NCBI GenBank assembly: GCA_902608975.1
Contig: CACLQI010000008.1
Location: forward strand, 1 to 42,039
Origin: an uncultured Pelagibacteraceae bacterium
GTDB lineage: Bacteria > Pseudomonadota > Alphaproteobacteria > Pelagibacterales > Pelagibacteraceae
Reading direction: 5' to 3'
DNA: 42,039 nt
Under the pieces are notes generated by a model. That model searched no databases and had not been told where the DNA came from. It worked only from the letters and a program-made list of their open reading frames with translations. A program made the translations under genes and the position numbers. Shown here piece after piece: positions 17,625 to 26,285 of this stretch (position 1 is its first letter; every line of letters begins with the position of its first letter).

Positions 17625-18616
17625 TGGAAAAATTTTTAAAAAAATTAAAAAATAAAGAAAATTTATCTTTTGATGAGTCAAAGGAAGCTTTTGAAATTTT
17701 AATGGATGGTAAAGCATCTGACCAAGAAATATATGATTTTCTTATATTTCTTTCAGATAAAGGAGAAGTTTCTGATGAACTAGCCGGTGGAGTATATGTT
17801 TTAAGAGAAAAATCAAAAAGGGTTAATTTTAAAGATTGTATTGATACATGTGGAACAGGTGGTGATGGAAAAAATACATTAAATATATCTACGGCTTCAG
17901 CTTTGTTATTAGCAAGCATGGGAATTAAGGTTGCTAAACACGGAAATAAGGCTGTTTCATCGAAATGTGGTTCAGGAGATGTTTTGGAGGCTTTAAATAT
18001 TAAAATTAATTTAGAACCTAATGATATTGAAAATCAAATTAATAAAAATAATTTTGGTTTTATGTTTGCGCCAAACTATCATAGCGCAATGAAATATGTT
18101 GGTCCTACCAGAAAAAAAATTGGTAAAAGAACTATATTTAACATGATTGGACCATTAAGCAGTCCTGCTTTAGTTGAAAGACAGGTTGTTGGCGTTTTTG
18201 ATAAAAAACTACTCAAAACTTTTGCAAATAGTCTTAAAAATTTAAAAATTAAATTTGCATGGATAGTAAATAGTGAAGATGGCTTAGACGAAATTTCACC
18301 TTATGCTAAAACAAATGTTATACAATTAAAAAATGGTCAATTGTCTGAAATCTCAATTAATCCAAATGACTTAAATATAAATGCTGAAAAGTTCGAAAAC
18401 TTGCTTGGTGATGATGCGAAGTTTAACGCTAATAAATTAATTGAAATATTCACAGGTAAAGATAATGATTTTTCAAAAGCCGTTTGTTTAAATGCTGCAG
18501 CAGGTCTCATTGTATCAGAAAAACATAGTGAATTTAACGAAGCCTATAAAAATGCACGAGAACATATTTTAAGTGGTAATGCTTTTAAACATTTAACTGA
18601 TATCCAAAATGGCTGA
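17624..18616 (+). CDS. trpD: Anthranilate phosphoribosyltransferase
   Basis: 330-residue enzyme transferring phosphoribose from PRPP to anthranilate. The signature DTCGTGGDGKNTLNIST binds PRPP, and KHGNKAVSSKCGSGDVLEAL contributes to substrate binding. Later GPTRKKIGKRTIFNMIGPLSSP and VNSEDGLDEIS are conserved. Length and composition are normal for the family. It overlaps trpC by 8 bases and trpG by 1. Confidence 0.97.
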   Translation: MEKFLKKLKNKENLSFDESKEAFEILMDGKASDQEIYDFLIFLSDKGEVSDELAGGVYVLREKSKRVNFKDCIDTCGTGGDGKNTLNISTASALLLASMGIKVAKHGNKAVSSKCGSGDVLEALNIKINLEPNDIENQINKNNFGFMFAPNYHSAMKYVGPTRKKIGKRTIFNMIGPLSSPALVERQVVGVFDKKLLKTFANSLKNLKIKFAWIVNSEDGLDEISPYAKTNVIQLKNGQLSEISINPNDLNINAEKFENLLGDDAKFNANKLIEIFTGKDNDFSKAVCLNAAAGLIVSEKHSEFNEAYKNAREHILSGNAFKHLTDIQNG

Positions 18617-19400
18617 AGATATATTAAAAAAAATTATTGAAAAAAAAACCACTAAAATTGGTATTTTAAAAAAAAATATTTCAATAGATTCATTAGAAGA
18701 TAAAATTACTAAAAATAATTCATTTATTAATTTTAAAGAAAAAATAGAAAAAAATATTAAGTTAGATAAAATTTCAATTATAGCTGAAATTAAAAAAGCT
18801 AGTCCTTCTGCAGGTATTATTATTAAAGATTATGACCCTTTGAAAATTGCTGAAATATATAACTCCAACAAAGCAACTTGCTTATCTGTTTTAACAGAGG
18901 AGGACTTTTTTTTAGGTAATTTAAATCACATAAGTAAAATTAAACAAAAGATAAATTTGCCAGTTTTATGTAAAGATTTTTTTATTGACCCATTTCAAGT
19001 TCGTTTAGCAAAAAGTTATGGAGCTGATGCAATTTTAATTATTCTTGCTGGTGTAAACGATAATTTGGCAGATGAATTATATGAAGAAGCTCTTAAGTTA
19101 AAAATGTCAATAATTGTAGAAGTCCATACTGACGAAGAAGCTAAAAAGGCTCTTAGATTTAATGAAGCGTTAATTGGTATAAACAATCGCAATCTTAAAA
19201 CACTTAAAACTGAAATAAGTACAACTTATAATATTAATGATATTTTAATAAATCATTCTGGACCACTAATTTCTGAAAGTGGAATTAAGACAAAAGAAGA
19301 ACTTTTAAAAATTAGTAATAATACAAAAATAAAAACTTTTTTAATTGGTGAATCACTTTTAAAAAATCTGGATAAAAATTCAATTTTTTCTGTTCTTTAG
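18609..19400 (+). CDS. trpC: Indole-3-glycerol phosphate synthase
   Basis: 263-residue TIM barrel that closes the indole ring. Family motifs are IIAEIKKASPSAG with catalytic Lys, LPVLCKDFFIDPFQV with the second catalytic Lys, IIVEVHTDEEA, IGINNRNLKT and LISESGIK. It is a monofunctional TrpC, not a TrpC-TrpF fusion. It ends the ppiD-trpEGDC chain; trpF, trpB and trpA are not in the window. Its stop is 87 bases from the lexA start, a rare visible gap in this genome. Confidence 0.97.
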   Translation: MAEDILKKIIEKKTTKIGILKKNISIDSLEDKITKNNSFINFKEKIEKNIKLDKISIIAEIKKASPSAGIIIKDYDPLKIAEIYNSNKATCLSVLTEEDFFLGNLNHISKIKQKINLPVLCKDFFIDPFQVRLAKSYGADAILIILAGVNDNLADELYEEALKLKMSIIVEVHTDEEAKKALRFNEALIGINNRNLKTLKTEISTTYNINDILINHSGPLISESGIKTKEELLKISNNTKIKTFLIGESLLKNLDKNSIFSVL

Positions 19401-19449
19401 TTAAATTAATCCCTATTTTATTGACTTTTAAGCTATTGTTAATTTAGAA

Positions 19450-19464
19450 GAACTTTTGTAGAAC
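19450..19464 (+). promoter_or_regulatory. SOS box (LexA operator) upstream of lexA
   Basis: The sequence is GAAC, seven bases, GAAC, exactly the alphaproteobacterial SOS box (written GTTC-N7-GTTC on the other strand). It lies 23 bases before the lexA ATG at 19488, where autoregulation of lexA is expected. A TTGACT (19421-19426) a little upstream could be the -35 element, but no -10 hexamer at good spacing is clear. A perfect 11-base inverted repeat, ACAGA-T-TCTGT (19463-19473), overlaps the second half-site by two bases. Confidence 0.8.
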
Positions 19465-19487
19465 AGATTCTGTACGATATTTGTTCT

Positions 19488-20168
19488 ATGCTAACTAAAA
19501 AACAAAAAAACCTGCTTTTATTTATCAACAAGAAGTTGCGATCTTCTGGCGTTTCACCTTCTTATGAAGAAATGAAAGAATCTCTCAACTTAAGATCAAA
19601 GTCAGGAATTCATAGATTAATTAGCGCTTTAGAAGAAAGAGGTTTTATTAGAAGACTTGCTCACAAAGCAAGAGCACTAGAGGTTATTAAACTACCCGAA
19701 ACTGCTTCAGCAAATGATATATACAATAGTTTTTCTCCGAGCGTAATTAAGGGTGGTTTAGATGAAGAAAATGTTGAAAATGGAGATGCAGCTGAAGTAC
19801 CAGTATTGGGAAAAATAGCAGCCGGAACACCTGTTGAGGCTATCCAAAATGAGGTTTCTAGAATTCCTTTGCCAAGTAATTTAGAAAAAAATGGTGAATA
19901 TTTTGGTTTAAAAGTTCAAGGTGATTCAATGATAGAAGCTGGTATAAATGAAGGTGATACAGTTATTGTAAAAAAATCTGATACTGCTGAAAATGGAAAA
20001 ATTGTAGTAGCCTTGATTGATGACCATGAGGCAATGCTTAAAAGAATTAGACGAAAAGGCAAAACAGTGGCACTTGAAAGTGCTAATAAGAACTATGAAA
20101 CTAAAATTTTTGGTCCAGATAGAGTAAAGGTCCAGGGTGTTTTGGTATCTTTATATAGAAACTTCTAA
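19488..20168 (+). CDS. lexA: SOS repressor LexA
   Basis: 226 residues. The N-terminal winged helix-turn-helix begins [13 protein letters not shown] and includes [16 protein letters not shown] and [16 protein letters not shown]. The linker carries the self-cleavage Ala-Gly bond at A112-G113 (GKIAAGTP). The S24-type protease domain has nucleophile S147 in [10 protein letters not shown] and general base K185 in AMLKRI, at the expected spacing. RecA-triggered autocleavage derepresses DNA repair genes. The box at 19450-19464 indicates negative autoregulation. gltX begins 22 bases downstream and may be partly co-transcribed. In related bacteria moaC, moeA and comEC are interposed around here; they are absent. 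Confidence 0.97.
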   Translation: MLTKKQKNLLLFINKKLRSSGVSPSYEEMKESLNLRSKSGIHRLISALEERGFIRRLAHKARALEVIKLPETASANDIYNSFSPSVIKGGLDEENVENGDAAEVPVLGKIAAGTPVEAIQNEVSRIPLPSNLEKNGEYFGLKVQGDSMIEAGINEGDTVIVKKSDTAENGKIVVALIDDHEAMLKRIRRKGKTVALESANKNYETKIFGPDRVKVQGVLVSLYRNF

Positions 20169-20190
20169 AAAAATAGTCTAAACATTTCTA

Positions 20191-21591
20191 ATGTCTAAAG
20201 TAGCAACAAGATTTGCTCCATCGCCAACTGGTCCTCTTCATATAGGTGGTGTCAGAACTGCGTTGTTTAATTGGTTGTTTTCTAAAAATAAAAGTGGAAC
20301 ATTTCATTTAAGAATCGAAGATACTGATAAAGAAAGATCTAAAGATGAATACAAGAGGCAAATTGTTAAGTCTTTAAAATGGATAGGTATAGAATACGAC
20401 GGTGAAGAATATATACAATCTACAAAAATGAAAAACCATGTAGATGTTGTAAACGAATTATTAAAAAATGGAAATGCTTATAAATGCTATTGCTCAAATG
20501 AAGAAATAGAAGAACAAAAAAAAAGAGCTAAACAAAAAAAAATTCCCTATATTTATAATAGGAAATGGAGAGATATGAATGAAGCTGATGCTCCAAAAGG
20601 TATAAATCCGGTTATAAGATTTAAAAGCAAGATTGATGGATCAAGCATATTGAAAGATTTAGTACAGGGAGATATACAAATTGATAACAATACTATTGAA
20701 GATTTTGTTATTTTAAGAAACGATGGGACACCAACTTACAATCTGTCTGCATCTGTAGATGACCATCAAATGGAAATAACACACATAATTCGAGGCGATG
20801 ATCATAAAATAAATACATTTAAACAAATGCAAATATATTTGGCTATGAAGTGGAAACTTCCATCTTTTGCTCATATTCCACTAATCCACACTACAGAAGG
20901 AAAAAAACTTTCCAAAAGAGACAAAGCATCAACCTTAGATGACTACTCTAAAATTGGAATTATGCCTGAAGCTTTAAGAAATTATTTATTAAGATTAGGT
21001 TGGTCATTCAAAGATAAAGAAATATTCACTTTGGATGAAAGTATCAAATATTTTAATTTAGAAGGAATAGGTAAATCTCCATCAAAATTAGATATCAGTC
21101 GTATTTTATCAATGAATGAACACTATATTAAAAACATGAATGAAACTGATCTATATAATCAGTTAAATGAATACTGCAGCAACTACAAAGAAAAAATTGA
21201 ATTAAATAAAGAAGATAAAATCAAAAAGTCGCTATTATTTCTTAAAAATAAAGCAAAAACTTTAGAAGATATTTACAATAATTCTAAATATATAATATTA
21301 GATATTCCTAAATTTAATGATGATGATTTAAAATTAATTGATGCATCAGCCAAAAAAATAATATCAGAATTTAGCAGCAAAATTTCAAAAATTAATGAAC
21401 TTAAAAAAGAAAATTTGGAACCAATTATTAACGAACTTATTAAATCCAATAATGTAAATTTTAAAGGTGTTGGACAACCACTAAGAATAGCTTTAACTGG
21501 ATCTAAATTTGGTCCAGGAATTTATGATATAATTATATCGCTTGGTAAAGAAGAAATTATCAAACGATTAAGAAACAAGATATTTGTTTAA
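20191..21591 (+). CDS. gltX: Glutamyl-tRNA synthetase
   Basis: 466-residue class I aminoacyl-tRNA synthetase. The HIGH-type motif is in RFAPSPTGPLHIGG, HLRIEDTDKERS follows, and the KMSKS-type motif is KLSKRDKAS. A C-terminal anticodon-binding helical part ends with QPLRIALTGSKFGPGIYDII, a conserved end. It charges tRNA-Glu; in alphaproteobacteria a non-discriminating GltX also mischarges tRNA-Gln for GatCAB, but discrimination cannot be read here with certainty. Its last 24 bases overlap the convergent lpxB end. Confidence 0.97.
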   Translation: MSKVATRFAPSPTGPLHIGGVRTALFNWLFSKNKSGTFHLRIEDTDKERSKDEYKRQIVKSLKWIGIEYDGEEYIQSTKMKNHVDVVNELLKNGNAYKCYCSNEEIEEQKKRAKQKKIPYIYNRKWRDMNEADAPKGINPVIRFKSKIDGSSILKDLVQGDIQIDNNTIEDFVILRNDGTPTYNLSASVDDHQMEITHIIRGDDHKINTFKQMQIYLAMKWKLPSFAHIPLIHTTEGKKLSKRDKASTLDDYSKIGIMPEALRNYLLRLGWSFKDKEIFTLDESIKYFNLEGIGKSPSKLDISRILSMNEHYIKNMNETDLYNQLNEYCSNYKEKIELNKEDKIKKSLLFLKNKAKTLEDIYNNSKYIILDIPKFNDDDLKLIDASAKKIISEFSSKISKINELKKENLEPIINELIKSNNVNFKGVGQPLRIALTGSKFGPGIYDIIISLGKEEIIKRLRNKIFV

Positions 21592-22698
21592 AATTTTCGC
21601 TGTTTCATCGCTTGAAGAACTTTTTGATCTTATTTGATCTAAAGTTTTCATACAGACATCAACTTGTTTTTTTGCAAAATCAGGGTTTTTTAAAAAATAA
21701 ACTACTGATTTATAAATTTCTTTTGCATTACACTCATTTTGTAAAAGTTCAGGGATTATTTCTCTATTATTAATTATATTAATTATATTTACAAAATTTA
21801 CTTTAACTAAAGATTTCATAATCAAATAATTAATAAAGTTAATTTTATAAATTATAATTGATGGAACCTTTGCATTGCAAATTTCCAATGAAACAGTCCC
21901 TGATTTAGAAACTGCAAATATTGAATTCAATAACACTTGAGATTTAATATTTTTATCTGATATAATTTCAATATTATTCAAATTAGTGTTTTTTAATTTT
22001 TCATTTATTAAATTTTTATTTTCATCAGTTGCATGAAATACAAAAATATATTCTTTAAACTTTTCATTCATTAATTTAATAAAATCTATCAAAATTGGTA
22101 AAAGCACATCTGTTTCTGAAGATCTACTGCCAGCAAATATAGATATAATTTTTTTACCTTTAGAAATATTAGAAATATCAACTTTTGAATTATTTTTTTC
22201 TAATAGAGGATGTCCAACAAAAGTATTGGTGATATTCTCTTTATCAAAATATTTTTTTTCAAAATTAAATAACAATAAAAAATGATCAACAAATTTTTTA
22301 AACTTTTTAACTCTGCCCTCTCTCCATATCCAAACTTGTGGAGCTACATAATGAATTGTTTTAATATTAGGTTTTATTTTTTTAACTTTTTCAGCAACAC
22401 GTAATGTAAAATCAGGGCTATCAACGCTAAATAATATATCAGGACTAAATTTAATAATTTCTTCTACAGTTTTGTTTATTTTATTTTTAATTTTAAAAAT
22501 ATTAAAAAAAACACTTGTAAATCCAATATAAGTTATATCTTTTATATCGTAAATCGATTTTATTCCTAAATTTATTAAATTTGATCCACCTACAGACAGG
22601 TACTCTATTTCACTATTATAATTTTTAAGTTTAGAAATTACTGTTGAGGCTAATTTGTCACCTGATGCTTCTCCAGTTAATATAAATATCTTTTTCAT
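21568..22698 (-). CDS. lpxB: Lipid-A-disaccharide synthase
   Basis: 376-residue GT-B glycosyltransferase (family GT19) joining UDP-2,3-diacylglucosamine and lipid X into the tetraacyl disaccharide 1-phosphate. Motifs are FILTGEASGDKLAS at the start, VDSPDFTLRVAEKVKK, HYVAPQVWIWREGRVK and SKSGTVSLEICN. It is last in the minus-strand lipid A cluster and overlaps lpxI by 4 bases. Its 3' end overlaps the gltX 3' end on the opposite strand, so the two genes share coding sequence at their termini. Confidence 0.96.
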   Translation of the reverse strand: MKKIFILTGEASGDKLASTVISKLKNYNSEIEYLSVGGSNLINLGIKSIYDIKDITYIGFTSVFFNIFKIKNKINKTVEEIIKFSPDILFSVDSPDFTLRVAEKVKKIKPNIKTIHYVAPQVWIWREGRVKKFKKFVDHFLLLFNFEKKYFDKENITNTFVGHPLLEKNNSKVDISNISKGKKIISIFAGSRSSETDVLLPILIDFIKLMNEKFKEYIFVFHATDENKNLINEKLKNTNLNNIEIISDKNIKSQVLLNSIFAVSKSGTVSLEICNAKVPSIIIYKINFINYLIMKSLVKVNFVNIINIINNREIIPELLQNECNAKEIYKSVVYFLKNPDFAKKQVDVCMKTLDQIRSKSSSSDETAKILNKYLVS

Positions 22699-23483
22699 TT
22701 TACAGCTATAAACATTTTATTTTTGTTAGCAAAATTAATGCATGCTTTTTTATCCAGAAAAATATTTTGTTTATTCTTTAAAACTACACCTTTAAGTCCT
22801 ACCTTTTTACAATCTTTAAATGTATCTAGTCCTATTGTCGGAAGATCAGCTTTAAGATCTTGTTTTTTTTTAGGAAATTTAATCAAAATACCACTTTTAA
22901 TTTTTGTTTTTTTAATTGATTGAATTAATTTTTTTGTACCTTTATATGATTCTGTAAACACAATATTATTTTTAACGATAACTGCCTGTACATGGTCGTA
23001 TGAATTTGATTTTTGAAGAATTCTCATACCTTTTTTAATATCAATTAAATCATATTTATTTGGCCTAAATTTTGAATAATTTCCTCTTTTTAATGAAAGT
23101 TCTGGATTAAAATATGTAGAACTTATGACCTTTATTTTTTCTAATGATAAGATTTTTATTAAATCTTTTAGAATTGCTGCATCTCCTTTTTTGGCTGCTT
23201 TAATTATTCTTGGAATATAATATATCCCAGTCATATCTAATTTTAATTGAGAAAATTTAGGTTTATTTATTTTTCCAGCAAAAATAACTTTTTTGCACTT
23301 TTTGTCTCTTATTAATTTTAATATCTTTCCAAATTGACCTATGCTAATACGATAAGAATTTAGATCATTTTTAAATATATTATTTTTTGATAAATCAATA
23401 ATAAAATAACTTTTTTTCTTTTTTTTAATACTTTTTAATATTAGTTTAGGAAAGTTCGTATCCCCAAAGAATAAGCCTATCAT
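22695..23483 (-). CDS. lpxI: UDP-2,3-diacylglucosamine pyrophosphatase LpxI
   Basis: 262 residues of the LpxI family (formerly DUF1009), which hydrolyses UDP-2,3-diacylglucosamine to lipid X and UMP and replaces LpxH in alphaproteobacteria. Visible marks are the N-terminal IGLFFGDTNFPK, SYDHVQAVIVKNNIVFTES, and the conserved QDLKADLPTIGLDT with acidic catalytic residues. Its place between lpxA and lpxB is the family's standard context. The start is 1 base after the lpxA stop. It is Lys-rich compared with studied members, as expected from base composition. Confidence 0.94.
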   Translation of the reverse strand: MIGLFFGDTNFPKLILKSIKKKKKSYFIIDLSKNNIFKNDLNSYRISIGQFGKILKLIRDKKCKKVIFAGKINKPKFSQLKLDMTGIYYIPRIIKAAKKGDAAILKDLIKILSLEKIKVISSTYFNPELSLKRGNYSKFRPNKYDLIDIKKGMRILQKSNSYDHVQAVIVKNNIVFTESYKGTKKLIQSIKKTKIKSGILIKFPKKKQDLKADLPTIGLDTFKDCKKVGLKGVVLKNKQNIFLDKKACINFANKNKMFIAVK

Positions 23484-23484
23484 T

Positions 23485-24267
23485 TTATTTGCTAAATGGT
23501 GTACAAATTGGTCTTTTTTTATCTTTATTTATAAAGTTAACTACCTCTTTTACATATTCGTTATCTTTGAATTCGCCATTTAATTTACTCAAGTTGTCGT
23601 GCAAATGTTCAGTTTTAAATATTTCTTTATAGGCTTCAGTTAAAGTCAAAATCTTTTTGTTTGGAATATTTTTTCTTCGCAAGCCAATTAAATTAATTCC
23701 TGCTAAATAATTTCTATTGCCAAATGAAAGACCGTATGGAATTATATCTCTTGAAACACCAGTCATTCCACCAATCATTGCCATTTTTCCTATTCTTGCA
23801 AATTGTTGTACACCGCAATTACCACCTATTATTACATCATCTTCAATTTCGGCATGTCCTGCTATAGCGGCGTTATTAGCGATAACAACATTATTACCAA
23901 TTATACAATCATGTGCAATGTGAGTGCCAATCATTAATAAATTGCTGTCGCCGATTTTTGTAACACCTCCACCACCAGAAGTTCCTGGATTTGCTGTAAC
24001 ATACTCTCTAATCACATTATTATTACCAATCAATAATTCTGTTTTCTCTCCTTTATATTTTAAATCTTGCGGATCACTGCCAATAGATGCAAAAGGATAA
24101 ATTTTGTTATTTTTTCCAATCTTTGTATATCCAGATATGTTTACATGTGATTGAACTTTTGATCCTTCATCAATTTGAACATTAGGACCAATTATAGAAT
24201 AAGGGCCAATACTTACAGATTGAGAGATTTTTGCTTTTTTATCTATAATTGCTGTTTTGTGTATCAT
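23485..24267 (-). CDS. lpxA: UDP-N-acetylglucosamine O-acyltransferase
   Basis: 260-residue left-handed beta-helix enzyme for the first lipid A step, the addition of a 3-hydroxyacyl chain from ACP. Hexapeptide repeats run from about residue 2 to 190 (e.g. IGPYSIIGPNVQID). Catalytic His is H119 in THIAHDCIIGNN, with H116 preceding, matching E. coli H125/H122. The C-terminal helical part includes LAGINLIGLRRKNI. It is spaced 1 base from both lpxD and lpxI. Confidence 0.97.
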   Translation of the reverse strand: MIHKTAIIDKKAKISQSVSIGPYSIIGPNVQIDEGSKVQSHVNISGYTKIGKNNKIYPFASIGSDPQDLKYKGEKTELLIGNNNVIREYVTANPGTSGGGGVTKIGDSNLLMIGTHIAHDCIIGNNVVIANNAAIAGHAEIEDDVIIGGNCGVQQFARIGKMAMIGGMTGVSRDIIPYGLSFGNRNYLAGINLIGLRRKNIPNKKILTLTEAYKEIFKTEHLHDNLSKLNGEFKDNEYVKEVVNFINKDKKRPICTPFSK

Positions 24268-24268
24268 T

Positions 24269-25249
24269 CTAATTGGTTTCTTTAATAAATTTTTTTAAAT
24301 CTTTTGCTGGATAACCCATAACTTTACTATTACTTAAAACATCTCTAATTACACCGCTACCACCTCCAATTTTAATATTATTTCCAATTTTTAAATGACC
24401 AGAGATACCAGCCTGTCCACCAATCATTACGTTGTTACCAATTGTAGAGCTGCCAGCAAAACCAACTTGTCCAGCAATTATACAGTTGTCACCAATTTTA
24501 ACATTATGAGCAATATGAACTTGATTATCTAAAAAAGTATTTTTACCAATGATAGTATTTGACATTGATCCTCTATCTATTGTTGCGCCACAACCAATTT
24601 CAGAATTGTCATTTATTATGACAACTCCAATTTGTGGATAACGATAGTTTTTTTCTTTATCTGGGAAAAATCCAAAGCCCTTTTTTCCAATAACACATCC
24701 ATCTAAAATATTTACATTATTATTTATAATAGAGTTTCTAATAATTACATTGGAACCTATTGAGCAGTTATTTCCTATTGTAACATTTTTTTCAATTATT
24801 GAGTTATGTCCAAGTAAGCAATTTTTTCCAATTTTAACATTTTTTCCTATAAGAACATTTTTTCCAAACATAACTTTTTTTTTAAATTTAGTTTTAGAAA
24901 CTTCATTTACAGTCATATCAAAATCATCATTGACCGATTGAGGATAAAAAATTTCAGTAATTTTAGCTGTAGCCATTAAAACATTATCAACAATAATTTT
25001 TTTACAATTTAATGGCAAATAATTTTCAAGTGTTTTTGTAGTAATACAAAAAGAAGCTTTAGTTGTTAGAGCTTGTTTTTCATATTTTTTAGAATGAAAA
25101 AAAGTAATATCATTTTTTGTGGATGATGATAAATCACAAATATCTTTAATTTTTTTATTTTTAAAATTTTCTGAATTAGCTAAATTTGCTAATTTTAATA
25201 ATTTTTCAATTTTAAATGGACCTTTGTTTATAAAAAAAGGATTATACAT
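24269..25249 (-). CDS. lpxD: UDP-3-O-(3-hydroxyacyl)glucosamine N-acyltransferase
   Basis: 326-residue hexapeptide-repeat acyltransferase for the third lipid A step. A short N-terminal uridine-binding domain (to about residue 105) has ITFFHSKKYEKQA. The beta-helix region contains GVVIINDNSEIGCGATID, RGSMSNTIIGKNTFLDNQ and the active-site VHIAHNVKIGDNC. A 53-base gap (25250-25302) separates it from the upstream fabZ stop; two TTGATA hexamers are visible there on the minus strand but no convincing promoter. The order fabZ-lpxD-lpxA differs from the usual lpxD-fabZ-lpxA. Confidence 0.96.
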   Translation of the reverse strand: MYNPFFINKGPFKIEKLLKLANLANSENFKNKKIKDICDLSSSTKNDITFFHSKKYEKQALTTKASFCITTKTLENYLPLNCKKIIVDNVLMATAKITEIFYPQSVNDDFDMTVNEVSKTKFKKKVMFGKNVLIGKNVKIGKNCLLGHNSIIEKNVTIGNNCSIGSNVIIRNSIINNNVNILDGCVIGKKGFGFFPDKEKNYRYPQIGVVIINDNSEIGCGATIDRGSMSNTIIGKNTFLDNQVHIAHNVKIGDNCIIAGQVGFAGSSTIGNNVMIGGQAGISGHLKIGNNIKIGGGSGVIRDVLSNSKVMGYPAKDLKKFIKETN

Positions 25250-25302
25250 TGATAATTTAATATCAAAACTTACGACAAAAGCTTATCAAGATTTATTGCT
25301 AA

Positions 25303-25752
25303 TTATTTCCTATCTACAATAGTTGCCGACCATTGAGCATCAGCCATTTTTTTTTGATCAACAAAAGCCTCGCCTTTGTATTTCCAAACTTTGCCATGAG
25401 ATCTTATAGCTTCAATATTTAGCTCTAATCTACAATTTGGTATAACAGGATTCCGAAATCTGGCTTTTTCAACACTCATTAAAAAAACTAACTTGTTTTC
25501 ATATGTTGACTTATCTAAGCCATGAGCTGTCAATGCAGCGGCAGCTTGTCCAAATGCTTCAACAATTAAAACCCCAGGCATAACAGGTTCTCCAGGAAAA
25601 TGTCCCTGGACAAAAAAACTATCTTTTTTAACATTTACAATAGCTGTAGCAGAAAATAATTTTTTAATATTTAACAGTTCATCTATTAAAAGCATTGGTT
25701 CTCTGTGCGGTAATAAATTTTCTATTTCTTTTTTATTTAAAGAATCATGCAT
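25303..25752 (-). CDS. fabZ: 3-hydroxyacyl-[acyl-carrier-protein] dehydratase FabZ
   Basis: 149-residue hot-dog fold dehydratase of type II fatty acid synthesis, removing water from 3-hydroxyacyl-ACP. The start has LLPHREPMLLIDE; the active-site His is H51 in QGHFPGEPVMPG and the Glu is E65 in VEAFGQAAA. It competes with LpxA and LpxD for 3-hydroxyacyl-ACP, which explains why it is kept in the lipid A cluster. It lies 8 bases after skp. Confidence 0.97.
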   Translation of the reverse strand: MHDSLNKKEIENLLPHREPMLLIDELLNIKKLFSATAIVNVKKDSFFVQGHFPGEPVMPGVLIVEAFGQAAAALTAHGLDKSTYENKLVFLMSVEKARFRNPVIPNCRLELNIEAIRSHGKVWKYKGEAFVDQKKMADAQWSATIVDRK

Positions 25753-25760
25753 TTGTTAAA

Positions 25761-26285
25761 TTAATTTATATTAATTTTTTTAATTTTATTATTTAAAAGT
25801 TTTAGAATATCCTCTGTTAGATTTAATTCTGTCTTACCAACAATAATATATTTTTTGTCCATGACAATAGAAATGTTCTTTTCTTGTGAGTATTCAGTAA
25901 GTATAGGACTCAAAACTTTAAGTATTTTTTCCATTAATTCCAATCTTTTCTTTGTTAAGGAATTAATTTTTTCATTACGTTCAGTGTTATAATTTTTTAC
26001 GTCATTACGTAAATCTGCAATTTCTTTTTGAAAATCTTCTTTAGATAAAACATTTTTTTTTTTCAAAATTTCATTTTCTTTTTTTTTAAGATTATCTTCT
26101 TTTTGTTTAAATTCTTTTAGATTTTTTTTATGAATAATTTCAAGTTGTTTTTTTAATGACTGGCCAGCTAAAGAATTTTCCATAATATATTGAACATCGA
26201 TGAAAGCAACTGATCCTTCGGCAAATACAAAATTCGTCGGTGAAAAAAAAAATATAAATATTAAAAAAAATTTAAATTTTTTCAT
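25761..26285 (-). CDS. skp: Periplasmic chaperone Skp/OmpH family
   Basis: 174 residues with a signal peptide (Lys-Lys, then a Phe/Ile-rich core, likely cleaved after FVFA near residue 22). The mature start GSVAFIDVQYIMENSLAG is the family's conserved strand. Long Lys/Glu-rich helices form the tentacles (about 45-125), and the end has VMDKKYIIVGKTELNLTEDIL. Skp holds unfolded outer membrane proteins on the way to BamA, encoded immediately upstream with a 1-base overlap. An 11-T tract at 26053-26063 encodes a Lys run. Confidence 0.93.
   Translation of the reverse strand: MKKFKFFLIFIFFFSPTNFVFAEGSVAFIDVQYIMENSLAGQSLKKQLEIIHKKNLKEFKQKEDNLKKKENEILKKKNVLSKEDFQKEIADLRNDVKNYNTERNEKINSLTKKRLELMEKILKVLSPILTEYSQEKNISIVMDKKYIIVGKTELNLTEDILKLLNNKIKKININ

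Noticed and set aside
17336-17919. Minus-strand frames opposite trpG and trpD
   Set aside because: They are antisense to strongly motif-supported trp genes and have no signals of their own.
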